A stretch of 37,098 nt of DNA from Paralimibaculum aggregatum (GTDB taxonomy: Bacteria; Pseudomonadota; Alphaproteobacteria; Rhodobacterales; Rhodobacteraceae). Below, one piece after another: positions 24,540 to 33,298 of this stretch (positions within the stretch are counted from its first letter, which is position 1; every line of letters starts with the position of its first letter). The position numbers and the translations under genes are program-made. The DNA lies in the NCBI RefSeq assembly GCF_030270585.1, contig NZ_BSYI01000052.1:1-37098 (forward strand), given 5' to 3'. A model generated the notes under the pieces. The model was given only the letters and a program-made list of their open reading frames with translations. It was not told the DNA's origin and ran no database searches.

Positions 24540-25528
24540 GCCTCGCGGACCACAGCGACATCGTCCGGCCCTATGAGGAGCCGCCGCCGGGCCATGTCTC
24601 CGGCAGCCGGCTCGAGCGGGTGCTGCGCTCCGGGCGCTTTGCCGTCACCGCCGAACTCAACCCGCCGGACAGCGCCGACCCGGCCGACGTGTTCGAGGCG
24701 GCACGGCCGCTCGGCGAGGTGGCCGACGCGATCAACGCCACCGACGCCTCGGGGGCCAACTGCCACATGTCGTCGATCGGGATCAGCGCGCTGCTGACCC
24801 GGGCGGGCTATGGCACGGTCTACCAGATCTCCTGCCGCGACCGGAACCGCATCGCGATCCAGGGCGACGTGCTCGGCGCCGCGGCGATGGGGGTGCGCAA
24901 CCTGCTCTGCCTGACCGGCGACGGGGTCGCGGTGGGCGACCAGCCGGGGGCGAGGCCGGTCTTCGACTTCGATTCGGTCTCGCTGCTGCGCACCGTCCGC
25001 ACCATGCGCGACGAGGGGGTGTTCCTCTCCGGCCGGAAGATCACCCGCCCGCCGCGGATGTTCATCGGCGCCGCCGAGAACCCCTGCATCGAGCCGCTGG
25101 ACTGGCGCCCGGACCGGCTCGCCAAGAAGGTCGCGGCGGGGGCGGACTTCATCCAGACCAACTACATCTTCGACATGCCGCGCTTCGAGCGCTTCATGGC
25201 GCGGGTGCGCGATCTCGGGCTGCACGAGCGGGTCTTCATCCTGGCCGGGGTCGGGCCGCTGGCCTCGGCGAAGGCGGCGCGCTGGATGCGCGCGAACGTG
25301 CCGGGCATCCACATCCCCGACGAGGTGATCGCGCGGATGGAGGGGGCGGCGCGGCCCGGCGAGGAGGGCAAGCGGCTCTGCATCGAGCTGATCCGGCAGA
25401 TCCGCGCGGTGAAGGGCGTCGCCGGGGTGCATGTGATGGCCTATCGGCGGGAGCACCAGGTCTCCGAGATCATCCTCGAATCGGGCGTGCTCGAGGGCCG
25501 CAAGCCGCGCGGGCGCGGCCGGGGCTGA
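24536..25528 (+). CDS. metF: 5,10-methylenetetrahydrofolate reductase (MetF-like)
   Basis: This 330-residue TIM-barrel flavoprotein should interconvert 5,10-methylene- and 5-methyl-tetrahydrofolate. Family features include VTAELNPPDSADP near the start, INATDASGANCHMSS, NLLCLTGDGV and ADFIQTNYIFD, plus GVHVMAYRRE near the end. It is slightly longer than the 296-residue E. coli enzyme. Pairing with a MetV-like subunit suggests a variant that may run in the oxidative direction, for example during demethylation of methoxy- or methylated compounds. No methyltransferase is present nearby to confirm this. It converges with the LacI gene 25 bases further on. Confidence 0.88.
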   Translation: MSLADHSDIVRPYEEPPPGHVSGSRLERVLRSGRFAVTAELNPPDSADPADVFEAARPLGEVADAINATDASGANCHMSSIGISALLTRAGYGTVYQISCRDRNRIAIQGDVLGAAAMGVRNLLCLTGDGVAVGDQPGARPVFDFDSVSLLRTVRTMRDEGVFLSGRKITRPPRMFIGAAENPCIEPLDWRPDRLAKKVAAGADFIQTNYIFDMPRFERFMARVRDLGLHERVFILAGVGPLASAKAARWMRANVPGIHIPDEVIARMEGAARPGEEGKRLCIELIRQIRAVKGVAGVHVMAYRREHQVSEIILESGVLEGRKPRGRGRG

Positions 25529-25553
25529 GGCGGAGGCTGAAGCTGAAGGCGGC

Positions 25554-26585
25554 TCAGGGCGCCGGGCCGAGCGAGCCGCGCGCCAGGAACTCGGTCTCCA
25601 GGCGCAGGCTGGCCGGGCGCTCGGCGCCGCAGGCCCCGCCGGCCGCCGGGTCGAGCCGCGCCAGCAGGTTGCGCGCCGCCATCCGGCCCATGCGCCGGTG
25701 CGGCACATGCACGGTGGCGAGCGGCGGCTCGAGCAACTCGGCGATCTCGATGTTGTCGAAGCCGGTGACCGAGACGTCCTCCGGCACGCGGAGCCCGGCC
25801 GCCCGCACCGCGCGGCAGGCGCCGGCGGCGAGCACGTCGTTGCCGCAGATCAGCACGGTGGGCCGGGGCACCGCGGCGAGCAGGCCGCGGGCCGCCTCGA
25901 TGCCCGGCTCGATGCGGTAGTCGCACTCGACCACGGCGGACGGCGCCAGCGCGAGCCCGCGCGCCTCCATCGCCGCGCGCACGCCGCGGATGCGCGCCTC
26001 GGCGCGGTCGTTGTCGCGGGTTACGCCGGCGACCATGGCGATGCGGCGATGACCGCGGTCGAGCACCCGCTCGGCGAGGTCGCGGGCGGCGGCGAAATTG
26101 TCGAAACCGACGCAGGGCCAGGGGCTGTCGGCGCGCCAGGTCCAGACCAGCACGAAGGGCACCTCGAACCGCTCCAGCAGTTCATAGACCGCGGGGTCGC
26201 GCGCCTCGCCGATCAGCACCAGCCCGTCGACGCCGCGGCCGAGCAGGGTCTGGATCTGGTGCGCCTCCTTCGCGGCGTCGTAGTCGGAGGTGGCGACCAG
26301 CAGCGTCACCCCGGCGGCGTCGAGCTCCTCCTGCATCGCCTGCAGCCCGCGGGCGAAGATCGCGTTCTCCATCGTCGGGATCACCGCGCCGACGGTGCCG
26401 GTGCGGTTGGAGGCCAGCGCCCGCCCGCCGAAATGCGGCGCGTAGCCGAGCTCGGCCACCGCCGCCTCGACGCGCTGCCGGGTCTCTGCGCGCACACGGT
26501 CGGGCGTGTTGACCACCCGCGAGACCGTGGCGGTGGAGACGCCGGCGGCGCGGGCGACGTCCTCGAGGGTGGGCCGGCTTCGCAT
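25554..26585 (-). CDS. LacI-family transcriptional regulator
   Basis: This 343-residue regulator has a classic LacI helix-turn-helix and hinge (TLEDVARAAG, VSTATVSRVVN, RVRAETRQRVEAAVAELGY) and a periplasmic-binding-protein-like sensor domain (TGTVGAVIPTMENAIFARGL, GFDNIEIAELLEPPLATV). ATG 26585 is chosen because it gives the normal N-terminus and has GAGGAACG upstream; the frame continues to 26708 without homology. It diverges from the TRAP catabolic locus and the intervening LacI-type operator makes it the likely repressor of that locus. LacI proteins mostly sense sugars, nucleosides or sugar acids. Confidence 0.94.
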   Translation of the reverse strand: MRSRPTLEDVARAAGVSTATVSRVVNTPDRVRAETRQRVEAAVAELGYAPHFGGRALASNRTGTVGAVIPTMENAIFARGLQAMQEELDAAGVTLLVATSDYDAAKEAHQIQTLLGRGVDGLVLIGEARDPAVYELLERFEVPFVLVWTWRADSPWPCVGFDNFAAARDLAERVLDRGHRRIAMVAGVTRDNDRAEARIRGVRAAMEARGLALAPSAVVECDYRIEPGIEAARGLLAAVPRPTVLICGNDVLAAGACRAVRAAGLRVPEDVSVTGFDNIEIAELLEPPLATVHVPHRRMGRMAARNLLARLDPAAGGACGAERPASLRLETEFLARGSLGPAP

Positions 26586-26636
26586 CGTGACGTTCCTCGT
26601 GCTTCCTTCCTCTGCGCCGGGAAGGCTGATGATAAA

Positions 26637-26650
26637 TGTAAGCGCTTGCA
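26637..26650. promoter_or_regulatory. LacI-type operator
   Basis: TGTAAGCGCTTGCA is a near-perfect 14-base palindrome centred on CG, with the typical AAGCGCTT core of LacI-family sites and one mismatched pair. It lies 51 bases ahead of the LacI start and about 94 bases ahead of the first TRAP-locus gene, so it can control both. A second palindrome, TATGCGCATA, lies at 26661-26670. Confidence 0.65.
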
Positions 26651-26743
26651 AACAGCATTCTATGCGCATACGGTCGGTCGGGACAGAGCGGATCAACGCT
26701 CGCGACACGGCGGCCAGGCAGCGGAGCCGCGGAGGAGACGTGA

Positions 26744-26968
26744 ATGAATCGCATAGCCATGCCGGCGCTCGCCGGTGCCGCCGTCATGTTTCTGATCTTT
26801 TTCGGAAACATCAGCATGGGGGCCGCCGGGCACACGACGTTTCTCGGCGATGTCGCGGAGATGCTCACGCTGTTCGTCTCGACCATGCTCTTCGTGGTCG
26901 GCGTGCTGGCGCTCGAAGCGGTGCGCAAGACCCGCGAGGCCGACGAAGACAGCAGCAGCGGCGACTGA
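26744..26968 (+). CDS. small two-helix membrane protein
   Basis: This 74-residue protein has a strong GGAGGAG site (26731-26737) seven bases before its ATG. Two hydrophobic segments are clear, about residues 7-26 (LAGAAVMFLIFFGNI) and 40-57 (LTLFVSTMLFVVGVLAL), followed by a charged tail ending DEDSSSGD. I do not recognise the family. It is the first gene of the TRAP locus, 30 bases before the binding-protein gene, so it may assist the transporter or a membrane step. It is smaller than a DctQ subunit, which is encoded separately. Confidence 0.75.
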   Translation: MNRIAMPALAGAAVMFLIFFGNISMGAAGHTTFLGDVAEMLTLFVSTMLFVVGVLALEAVRKTREADEDSSSGD

Positions 26969-26998
26969 ACCGAGATCCAAAACAGGGAGGATGACGGA

Positions 26999-28159
26999 AT
27001 GACCGACAGGAAGACCGGGACCGAGACCGAGACCGCCTCGCTCGAGCGGCGCACCTTTCTCAAGCTGGCCGGCACCGGCGGCTTCACCGCGGCGGTGCTC
27101 GCGGCCACCGCGGGCACGCTGACCTCGACCGAGGCGGTGGCGCAGACCCGCAAGGAGGAGAACGAGCGCGAGAAGGCCGCCGAGCACGTGATGACCATCG
27201 CCACCGCCTATGTGCTGGGCTCGACGCGCAGCTACCCGGTGATGCAGCTCGACCTCAAGGAGAACATCCAGAACGCCAGCAACGGGCGGATCTATGTCAA
27301 GCTCGCCCCCGGCGGGCAGCTCGGCGTCGGCAGCGCGCTTGTGCAGAAGGCGCAGGCCGGCACGATCCAGGTGGCGCAGCATTCGCTGTCGAACTTCGCG
27401 CCCTTCGCCCCGGCGGTGGACCTGATCAACCTGCCCTATCTCTGCGGCGCCAACCAGCGCTTCGTGAACCTCGTGACCTCGGATGTCTGGAAGCAGGAGG
27501 TCGACAGCAAGGTGGCCGAGCGCGGCTTCAAGCCGCTGTTCTACTTCTGTATCGACCCGCGGGTGGTGGCGGTGCGCAAGGGCGCCGGCGACCCGATCCT
27601 GACCCCGGCCGACATGCCCGGCGTCAAGTTCCGCGTGCCGGGCTCGAAGATGCTGCAGCAATACTATCGCATGGTCGGCGCCAACCCGACCCCGGTGGCC
27701 TGGGGCGAGACCCCTTCGGCGATCAAGCAGGGCGTGGCGGATGCGCTCGATCCGGCGGTCGGCGCGCTCTATGCCTTCGGCTTCAAGGACATCCTGAGCC
27801 ATGTCACCTTCACCCAGGCGGTGCCGGACAGTCAGGTCTATTCCTGCAACCTCGAATGGTACAAGGCGCTGGCCCCGGAGCTGCAGGAGGCGGTGGACTG
27901 GGCCTCGGAGATGACCTTCCACCAGAACCTCGCCAAGGTGCCCTCGGCGCGGGCCTATGCGATGGCCGAGATGCGCAAGTCGGGCGTTCAGTTCCACTCG
28001 CTCAGCGAGGACCAGCTCGCCGAGTGGAAGGCCGCGGGCGGCTACCAGCTCGACGCCTGGAACGACTTCAAGGTCGAGCTCGCCGGCTCGATGGAGACCT
28101 TCGAGAAGCTCGTCGAGGCCGCCGGCACCAGGGGCCGCTACTACGTGCACGACGCCTGA
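26999..28159 (+). CDS. TRAP transporter substrate-binding protein (DctP family), Tat-exported
   Basis: This 386-residue binding protein has a twin-arginine signal (ERRTFLKLAG, around residues 17-26) followed by an alanine-rich hydrophobic segment ending near EAVAQTR. The mature part carries DctP features: SNGRIYVKLAPGGQLG, VDLINLPYLCG and PGVKFRVPGSKML, where the arginine of FRV is the usual ligand-carboxylate or sulfonate anchor. ATG 26999 follows AGGGAGG by eight bases. The locus layout resembles HpsK, the receptor for dihydroxypropanesulfonate, but the ligand is not proved. A GC-rich hairpin separates it from the permease genes. Confidence 0.92.
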   Translation: MTDRKTGTETETASLERRTFLKLAGTGGFTAAVLAATAGTLTSTEAVAQTRKEENEREKAAEHVMTIATAYVLGSTRSYPVMQLDLKENIQNASNGRIYVKLAPGGQLGVGSALVQKAQAGTIQVAQHSLSNFAPFAPAVDLINLPYLCGANQRFVNLVTSDVWKQEVDSKVAERGFKPLFYFCIDPRVVAVRKGAGDPILTPADMPGVKFRVPGSKMLQQYYRMVGANPTPVAWGETPSAIKQGVADALDPAVGALYAFGFKDILSHVTFTQAVPDSQVYSCNLEWYKALAPELQEAVDWASEMTFHQNLAKVPSARAYAMAEMRKSGVQFHSLSEDQLAEWKAAGGYQLDAWNDFKVELAGSMETFEKLVEAAGTRGRYYVHDA

Positions 28160-28222
28160 TGGCCTGCGGGCCGGGCGGTGAGCTGCCCGGTCCTGCCGAT
28201 CCGCTCCGACCGATGCAGCAAC

Positions 28223-28241
28223 CGCCCGGCCCGGCCGGGCG
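28223..28241 (+). other. GC-rich hairpin between TRAP P and Q genes
   Basis: Perfect eight-base arms CGCCCGGC (28223-28230) and GCCGGGCG (28234-28241) enclose a three-base loop just before the DctQ ribosome-binding site, without a U-tract. Like the hairpin in the Ugp-like operon it lies between binding-protein and membrane-protein genes, suggesting uneven expression of the two. Confidence 0.55.
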
Positions 28242-28253
28242 ACTGGAGAGATC

Positions 28254-28760
28254 ATGCTCGAGATCCTGAACCGGAATGCCGAGCGCTGGGCGCTCCTCCT
28301 GTTCTACACGCTCCTCGTCGTCACCATGGCGGTGGAGGTCATCCGGCGGGAGGTGTTCCACTTCTCATCGATCTGGGGCGAGGAGATCGTCCGCTATGCC
28401 TTCATCTATCTCGTCTGGATCGGCGCCGCCTCGGCGGTGCGCGAGCGCGCCCATATCCGCATCGACGTGCTGTTCAACTATGTCGGGGCGCGGACCAAGG
28501 CGGCGCTCTACCTGTTCGGCGACCTGGTGATGCTCGGCGTCGCCTGCCTGGCGGTCTGGTGGTCGTTCGAGACGCTGGCGGTGTCGTGGAAGTTCGACAG
28601 CGTGAGCCACGGGCTGCGCGTCTCCATGGTGTGGTTCCTCGCGGCGGTGCCGATCGGCTTCGCGCTGATGATCTTCCGCCTTGTCCAGTCGCTGATCCGC
28701 GACGCCCGCGATCTCGCCCAGGGCCGCCCGCCCTTCGAGGGCGAGCGCCTGTTCGACTGA
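28254..28760 (+). CDS. TRAP transporter small permease (DctQ family)
   Basis: This 168-residue protein has four hydrophobic segments, near residues 13-30, 48-64, 83-105 and 124-145, as usual for DctQ. IWGEEIVRYAFIYLVWIGAA and REAHIR-like RERAHIRIDVL are family hallmarks. ATG 28254 follows GGAGAG. It ends 10 bases before the large permease gene. Confidence 0.93.
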   Translation: MLEILNRNAERWALLLFYTLLVVTMAVEVIRREVFHFSSIWGEEIVRYAFIYLVWIGAASAVRERAHIRIDVLFNYVGARTKAALYLFGDLVMLGVACLAVWWSFETLAVSWKFDSVSHGLRVSMVWFLAAVPIGFALMIFRLVQSLIRDARDLAQGRPPFEGERLFD

Positions 28761-28770
28761 GGCGCGCAGC

Positions 28771-30102
28771 ATGCTCTGGAACCAGATTGCCCAGGAGGCT
28801 CCCGCGATCGGCTGGGAGTTCTTCGGCCCCGTCATCCTCTTCGTGGTGCTGATCGCGCTCTGCGTGCCGGTCTGGGCCGCGATCGGCGCCTCCGCCATCG
28901 CCATGCTGGTGGTCTCCGAGGTGCTGCCGCTGTCGCTGTTCGGCGAGAGCCTGTTCGACGGCATCGACCATTTCGCGCTGACCGCGGTGCCGCTCTTCAT
29001 CCTCACCGGCGACGTGCTGGTGCGCACCGGGCTCAGCCGCAAGTTCCTCGACGTCGCCGAGGCGCTGACCTGCTGGGCCAGGGGCGGCTTCGGCTCGGCC
29101 ACGGTGCTGGTCTGCGGCATGTTCTCGGCGATCTCGGGCTCCGACGCCGCCGGCGCCGCCGCGGTCGGCCGCATGACCATCGCGCGGCTGGTGGAATCGG
29201 GCTATCCGCGGCCCTATGCCTGCGCGCTGGTGGCGGCGGGCGCCTGCACCGGGATCCTGATCCCGCCCTCGATCGCCTATATCGTGATCGGCCTCGTGCT
29301 CGGCATCTCGGCCTCGACGCTGTTCCAGGCGGCGCTGATCCCGGGCGTGCTGATCCTGCTCTCGATCCTGGTCACCAACATCGTCGTCAACCGGCGCTAT
29401 GCCTATGAGGGCGGGGGGATGATCTCGACCGCCGAATGGGCCGCCAATCTGTGGCGCGCGGTGAAGAGCGGCTGGTATGCCTTCCTGGTGCCGGGCGTGA
29501 TCTTCTGGGGCATCTTCTCGGGCCGGCTGACCCCGACCGAGGCCGGCGCCACCGCGGTGGTGATCACGGTGGTCCTCGGCTTCATCCTCGGCACGCTGCG
29601 GCTCTCCGACTTTCCCTCGATGATGGTGAGCTCGGCCAAGGTCAACGGCGTGATCCTGCCGATCATCGCGATGTCGCTGCCGCTGGCGCAGACCATGGCG
29701 GCGCTCGGCGTGCCGCAGGGCTTCGTGCTGGCGGTGACCTCGATCACCGACGAGCCGGCGCTGCTGATCCTCCTGATGATCGCCATCCTGATCGCCGCCG
29801 GCTGCGTTATGGAGACCACGCCGAACATCGTGATCCTGGCGCCGATCCTGAAGCCGCTGGCCGACGAGATCGGCATGAACGAGATCCAGTTCTGCGTGAT
29901 GATGATCACCGCGCTGGGGGTCGGCTTCATCACCCCGCCGCTCGGGCTCAACCTCTTCGTCGTCTCCGGGCTGACGGGCGAGTCGATCCTGAAGATCGCG
30001 GCGCGCGCGGTGCCCTTCGTCTTCTTCATGCTGCTGGTGGTGCTGATGATCGCCTACCTGCCGCAGCTCTCCACCTTCCTGCTTCCGGACATCTACAAGT
30101 GA
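28771..30102 (+). CDS. TRAP transporter large permease (DctM family)
   Basis: This 443-residue, highly hydrophobic protein forms the sodium-coupled translocation unit of the TRAP importer. Typical DctM features include VPLFILTGDVLVRTGLSRK, GMFSAISGSDAAGAAAVG, YPRPYACALVAAGACTG, PPSIAYIVIG, GRLTPTEAGATAV and ITPPLGLNLFVVSG. The length is normal. Its stop overlaps the ribosome-binding region (TGAGGA) of the following dehydrogenase, so transport and catabolism are coupled. Confidence 0.95.
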   Translation: MLWNQIAQEAPAIGWEFFGPVILFVVLIALCVPVWAAIGASAIAMLVVSEVLPLSLFGESLFDGIDHFALTAVPLFILTGDVLVRTGLSRKFLDVAEALTCWARGGFGSATVLVCGMFSAISGSDAAGAAAVGRMTIARLVESGYPRPYACALVAAGACTGILIPPSIAYIVIGLVLGISASTLFQAALIPGVLILLSILVTNIVVNRRYAYEGGGMISTAEWAANLWRAVKSGWYAFLVPGVIFWGIFSGRLTPTEAGATAVVITVVLGFILGTLRLSDFPSMMVSSAKVNGVILPIIAMSLPLAQTMAALGVPQGFVLAVTSITDEPALLILLMIAILIAAGCVMETTPNIVILAPILKPLADEIGMNEIQFCVMMITALGVGFITPPLGLNLFVVSGLTGESILKIAARAVPFVFFMLLVVLMIAYLPQLSTFLLPDIYK

Positions 30103-30109
30103 GGACCAC

Positions 30110-31438
30110 ATGACCGCCGAGATTCCCGCCGAATATCTCAAGAAAGCCGCCAGACGCTCGACCGACGATGCCGGCGACACCCGTGCCGCGGTGCAGGCGA
30201 TCCTCGACGAGATCGAGGCCGGCGGCGACGAGGCGGCGCGGAAATACGCCGCGAAGTTCGACCGCTACGACGGCAACGTGGTGCTGACCCGCGACGAGAT
30301 CGACGCCGCCATCGCGCAGGTGCCGCAGAAGCTGAAGGACGACATCCGCTTCGCCTGGGACAATGTCCGCCGCTTTGCCGAGGCGCAGAAGGAGACGATC
30401 CGCGACATGGAGATCGAGATCCTGCCGGGGCTGGTGGCCGGGCAGAAGGCGATCCCCTGCCGCGCCGCCGGCTGCTATGCGCCGGGCGGGCGCTACAGCC
30501 ACATCGCCTCGGCGCTGATGACCGTGACCACCGCCAAGGTCGCCGGCTGCGGGCACATCACCGCCTGCTCGCCGCCGCGCCCCGGCATCGGCATCGCCCC
30601 GGCGATCGTCTACACCGCCGATCTCTGCGGCGCCGACACGATCCTCGCCCTCGGCGGCGTGCAGGGCATCGCGGCGATGGCCTTCGGGCTGTTCGGCCTG
30701 CCGCAGGCCGACATCCTCGTCGGCCCGGGCAACCAGTTCGTCGCGGAGGCCAAGCGCATCCTCTTCGGCCGCGTCGGCATCGACATGTTCGCCGGGCCGA
30801 CCGACAGCCTGATCCTGGCCGACGAGACCGCGGACCCGCATGTCGTCGCCTGGGATCTCGTGGGCCAGGCCGAGCACGGCTACAACTCGCCGGTCTGGCT
30901 CGCCACCACGCATCGCCCGCTGGCCGAGACGGTGCTGGAGCTGGTGCCGCAGTTCATCGCCACGCTGCCCGAGCTCAACCGCGAGAACGCCACCGCCGCC
31001 TGGCGCGACATGGCCGAGGTGATGGTGGTGGCCGACCGCGAGGGGCTGGCGCAGGTGGCCGACAGCTATGCCCCCGAGCATCTCCATGTGCAGGCCGCCG
31101 ATCTCGACTGGTTCCTCGGCCGGCTGCAATGCTACGGCTCGCTGTTCCTCGGCGAGGAGACCACGGTGGCCTTCGGCGACAAGTCCTCCGGCCCGAACCA
31201 CGTGCTGCCGACCTCCGGCGCGGCGCGCTACACCGGCGGGCTCTCGGTGCACAAGTACATGAAGCTGGTGACCTGGCAGCGCTCCACCCGCGACGCGGCG
31301 AAGCCGGTGGCCGAGGCGACCGCGCGGATCTCCCGGCTCGAGGGCATGGAGGGCCATGCCCGCACCGCCGATATCCGGCTGGAGAAGTATTTCCCCGGCG
31401 AGCGCTTCGACCTGACCGCGGACGGGGGCGCGGCATGA
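30110..31438 (+). CDS. histidinol-dehydrogenase-family enzyme, HpsN-like (sulfopropanediol 3-dehydrogenase type)
   Basis: This 442-residue zinc, NAD-dependent enzyme of the HisD superfamily oxidises a primary alcohol through the aldehyde to a carboxylate. Q253, H256, D357 and H416 match the zinc ligands of E. coli HisD, and E323-H324 match its catalytic Glu-His pair, all with a near-constant offset. The C-terminal part ([22 protein letters not shown]) differs from HisD and resembles HpsN, which makes sulfolactate from dihydroxypropanesulfonate. The catabolic TRAP context argues against histidine synthesis. Compared with the HpsN sequences I remember, several segments differ, so a related substrate is possible. 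It overlaps the SDR gene by ATGA. Confidence 0.85.
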   Translation: MTAEIPAEYLKKAARRSTDDAGDTRAAVQAILDEIEAGGDEAARKYAAKFDRYDGNVVLTRDEIDAAIAQVPQKLKDDIRFAWDNVRRFAEAQKETIRDMEIEILPGLVAGQKAIPCRAAGCYAPGGRYSHIASALMTVTTAKVAGCGHITACSPPRPGIGIAPAIVYTADLCGADTILALGGVQGIAAMAFGLFGLPQADILVGPGNQFVAEAKRILFGRVGIDMFAGPTDSLILADETADPHVVAWDLVGQAEHGYNSPVWLATTHRPLAETVLELVPQFIATLPELNRENATAAWRDMAEVMVVADREGLAQVADSYAPEHLHVQAADLDWFLGRLQCYGSLFLGEETTVAFGDKSSGPNHVLPTSGAARYTGGLSVHKYMKLVTWQRSTRDAAKPVAEATARISRLEGMEGHARTADIRLEKYFPGERFDLTADGGAA

Positions 31439-32202
31439 CGGCGCCGGCGCTCTCCGAGCTCTTCGGGGTCGAGGGCCGGGTCGCCTGCGTCACCGGGGCG
31501 AGCTCCGGCATCGGCCGGGCGCTGGCCACGGCACTGGCCGGGGCCGGGGCGCGGGTGGTCGGCATCGCCCGCCGGCGCGACGCGCTCGAGGCCTGGGCGG
31601 CGGAGGCGGCGGGCGAGACCGCGGTGCTCGCCGCCGATCTCGCCGACCCGGCGGCGGCCGGGGCGGTGGCGGCGGAGGCGGCGGCGCCCTTCGGCCCGCC
31701 GCAGATCCTGGTGAACGCCGCCGGGATCAACCTCCGCGAGCCTGCCGATGCGGTGACGCTGGATGGCTGGCGGCTGACCCTCGACCTGCACCTCTCGGTG
31801 CCGTTCTTCCTGGCGCAGGCGCTGGTGCCGGGGATGCGCGCGGCCGGCTGGGGGCGGATCCTCAACCTCGCCTCGCTGCAGACCACCCGCGCGATGCCGA
31901 ACGGCATCGCCTATGGCACCGCCAAGGGCGGCGTCGGCCAGCTCACCCGCGCCATGGCCGAGGCCTGGTCGAAGGACGGCATCACCGCCAATGCGCTGGC
32001 GCCGGGCTTCTTCCCGACCGAGCTCACCGGCCCGGTCTTCGCCGACGAGGCGCTGGCCGCGCGCAACGCGGCGCAGACCTGCATCGGGCGCAACGGCAAG
32101 CTGGCGGATCTCGTCGGCCCGGCGCTGTTTCTCTGCTCCGAGGCTTCCGGCTACGTCACCGGCCAGGTGCTCAATGTCGACGGGGGGTACACCGCGAAAT
32201 GA
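31435..32202 (+). CDS. short-chain dehydrogenase/reductase (HpsO position)
   Basis: This 255-residue classical SDR starts at ATG 31435, overlapping the previous stop by ATGA; the open frame extends further upstream but inside the HpsN-like gene. It has the nucleotide motif TGASSGIG, the NAAG motif (VNAAGIN), and catalytic Y160-x3-K164 (YGTAK) with a serine in LASLQT. It ends [17 protein letters not shown], typical of the family. In hps clusters the equivalent gene, HpsO, helps convert one enantiomer through a 2-keto intermediate; a gluconate-5-dehydrogenase-like sugar step is equally possible. Confidence 0.93.
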   Translation: MTAPALSELFGVEGRVACVTGASSGIGRALATALAGAGARVVGIARRRDALEAWAAEAAGETAVLAADLADPAAAGAVAAEAAAPFGPPQILVNAAGINLREPADAVTLDGWRLTLDLHLSVPFFLAQALVPGMRAAGWGRILNLASLQTTRAMPNGIAYGTAKGGVGQLTRAMAEAWSKDGITANALAPGFFPTELTGPVFADEALAARNAAQTCIGRNGKLADLVGPALFLCSEASGYVTGQVLNVDGGYTAK

Positions 32203-33185
32203 AGGCGCTCGTCTATACCGGGCCCGAGGCCCTCGACTATCGCGACGCGCCGGAGCCCGAGCCGGGGGCGGACGCGCTGATCGCGATCGCCCATGTCGGC
32301 ATCTGCGGCTCCGACATGCATGCCTGGGCGGGGCATGACGACCGCCGCCCGGCGCCGCTGATCCTGGGCCACGAGGCGGCGGGGCAGATCCTCGCCGGGC
32401 CGGGGCAGGGCCGGCGGGTGACGATCAACCCGCTGGTCGCCTGCGGCGCCTGCGAGGCCTGCCGCACGGGCCGCGAGAACATCTGCCCGAACCGCCAGAT
32501 CATCTCGATGCCGCCGCGCGAGGGCGCCTTTGCCGAGCGCATCGCGATGCCCGCGGGCAATCTCGTGGAGATCCCCGAGGGGGTGCCGACGGAGAAGGCC
32601 GCGCTGGCCGAGCCGCTGGCCTGCGGCTGGCACGCGGTGCGGCTCGGGCGCGGCGCCATCGCGCGGCCGCTCGAGGAGGCGCGCTGCCTCGTCTATGGCG
32701 GCGGCGCGATCGGCCTCGGCGCGGCGCTGGCGCTGCTCGCCCAGGGCGCCCGCGAGGTGCATCTGGCCGAGCCCCATGCCGACCGCCGCGCGGTCGTCGC
32801 GAAGGCCGGCGAGATCCGTGCCTTCGATCCGGCGGCGGAGACCGGGCCGCGCGAGGTCGACCTGGTGATCGACGGGGTCGGCATCGCGGCGACGCGGGCC
32901 GCCGCCTCCGCCGCGGTGCGGCCCGGCGGCGCGATCATGCATATCGGCCTCGGCTCGGGCGAGGGCGGGCTGGATATCCGCCGCATGACGCTGCAGGAGA
33001 TCACCTTCATCGGCACCTATACCTACACCGCCGCGGATTTCCGCGAGACCGCGGCGGCGATCTTCGCGGGCCGGCTCGGCGCGCTCGACTGGCCGGAGAT
33101 CCGCCCGCTCGCCGAGGGCGCCCGCGCCTTCGCCGACATCAAGGCGGGGCGGGTGGCGGCGCCGAAGATCATCCTGCAGCCCTGA
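32199..33185 (+). CDS. zinc-dependent medium-chain alcohol dehydrogenase (HpsP position)
   Basis: This 328-residue MDR enzyme overlaps the SDR gene by ATGA. Catalytic zinc ligands are C36 (GICGSD) and H58-E59 (LGHEAAG); structural zinc ligands are C82, C85, C88 and C96. The Rossmann motif is [12 protein letters not shown]. The family includes L-idonate, sorbitol and threonine dehydrogenases. In hps clusters a similar gene, HpsP, acts with the SDR on the C2 hydroxyl. It completes a set of three overlapping dehydrogenase genes behind the TRAP genes. Confidence 0.92.
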   Translation: MKALVYTGPEALDYRDAPEPEPGADALIAIAHVGICGSDMHAWAGHDDRRPAPLILGHEAAGQILAGPGQGRRVTINPLVACGACEACRTGRENICPNRQIISMPPREGAFAERIAMPAGNLVEIPEGVPTEKAALAEPLACGWHAVRLGRGAIARPLEEARCLVYGGGAIGLGAALALLAQGAREVHLAEPHADRRAVVAKAGEIRAFDPAAETGPREVDLVIDGVGIAATRAAASAAVRPGGAIMHIGLGSGEGGLDIRRMTLQEITFIGTYTYTAADFRETAAAIFAGRLGALDWPEIRPLAEGARAFADIKAGRVAAPKIILQP

Positions 33186-33250
33186 CCCCGCGCCCCGGCC
33201 CCTTCGCGGGCCGGCAACGCGGCGCTCGCGGTCGCCGCGATCCATGCTAA

Positions 33251-33274
33251 GACGGGCCTCGAAGGGGGCCCGTC
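33251..33274 (+). other. leader hairpin before the enolase-superfamily gene
   Basis: Perfect eight-base arms GACGGGCC (33251-33258) and GGCCCGTC (33267-33274) enclose an eight-base loop in the 113-base gap between the MDR and enolase-superfamily genes. There is no U-tract. It may be an mRNA-stabilising or attenuating structure, or mark a new transcript start; CATGCTAAG just upstream resembles a weak -10 element. Confidence 0.4.
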
Positions 33275-33298
33275 ACCGGGCAGCAAGGGAAGCGCGCC

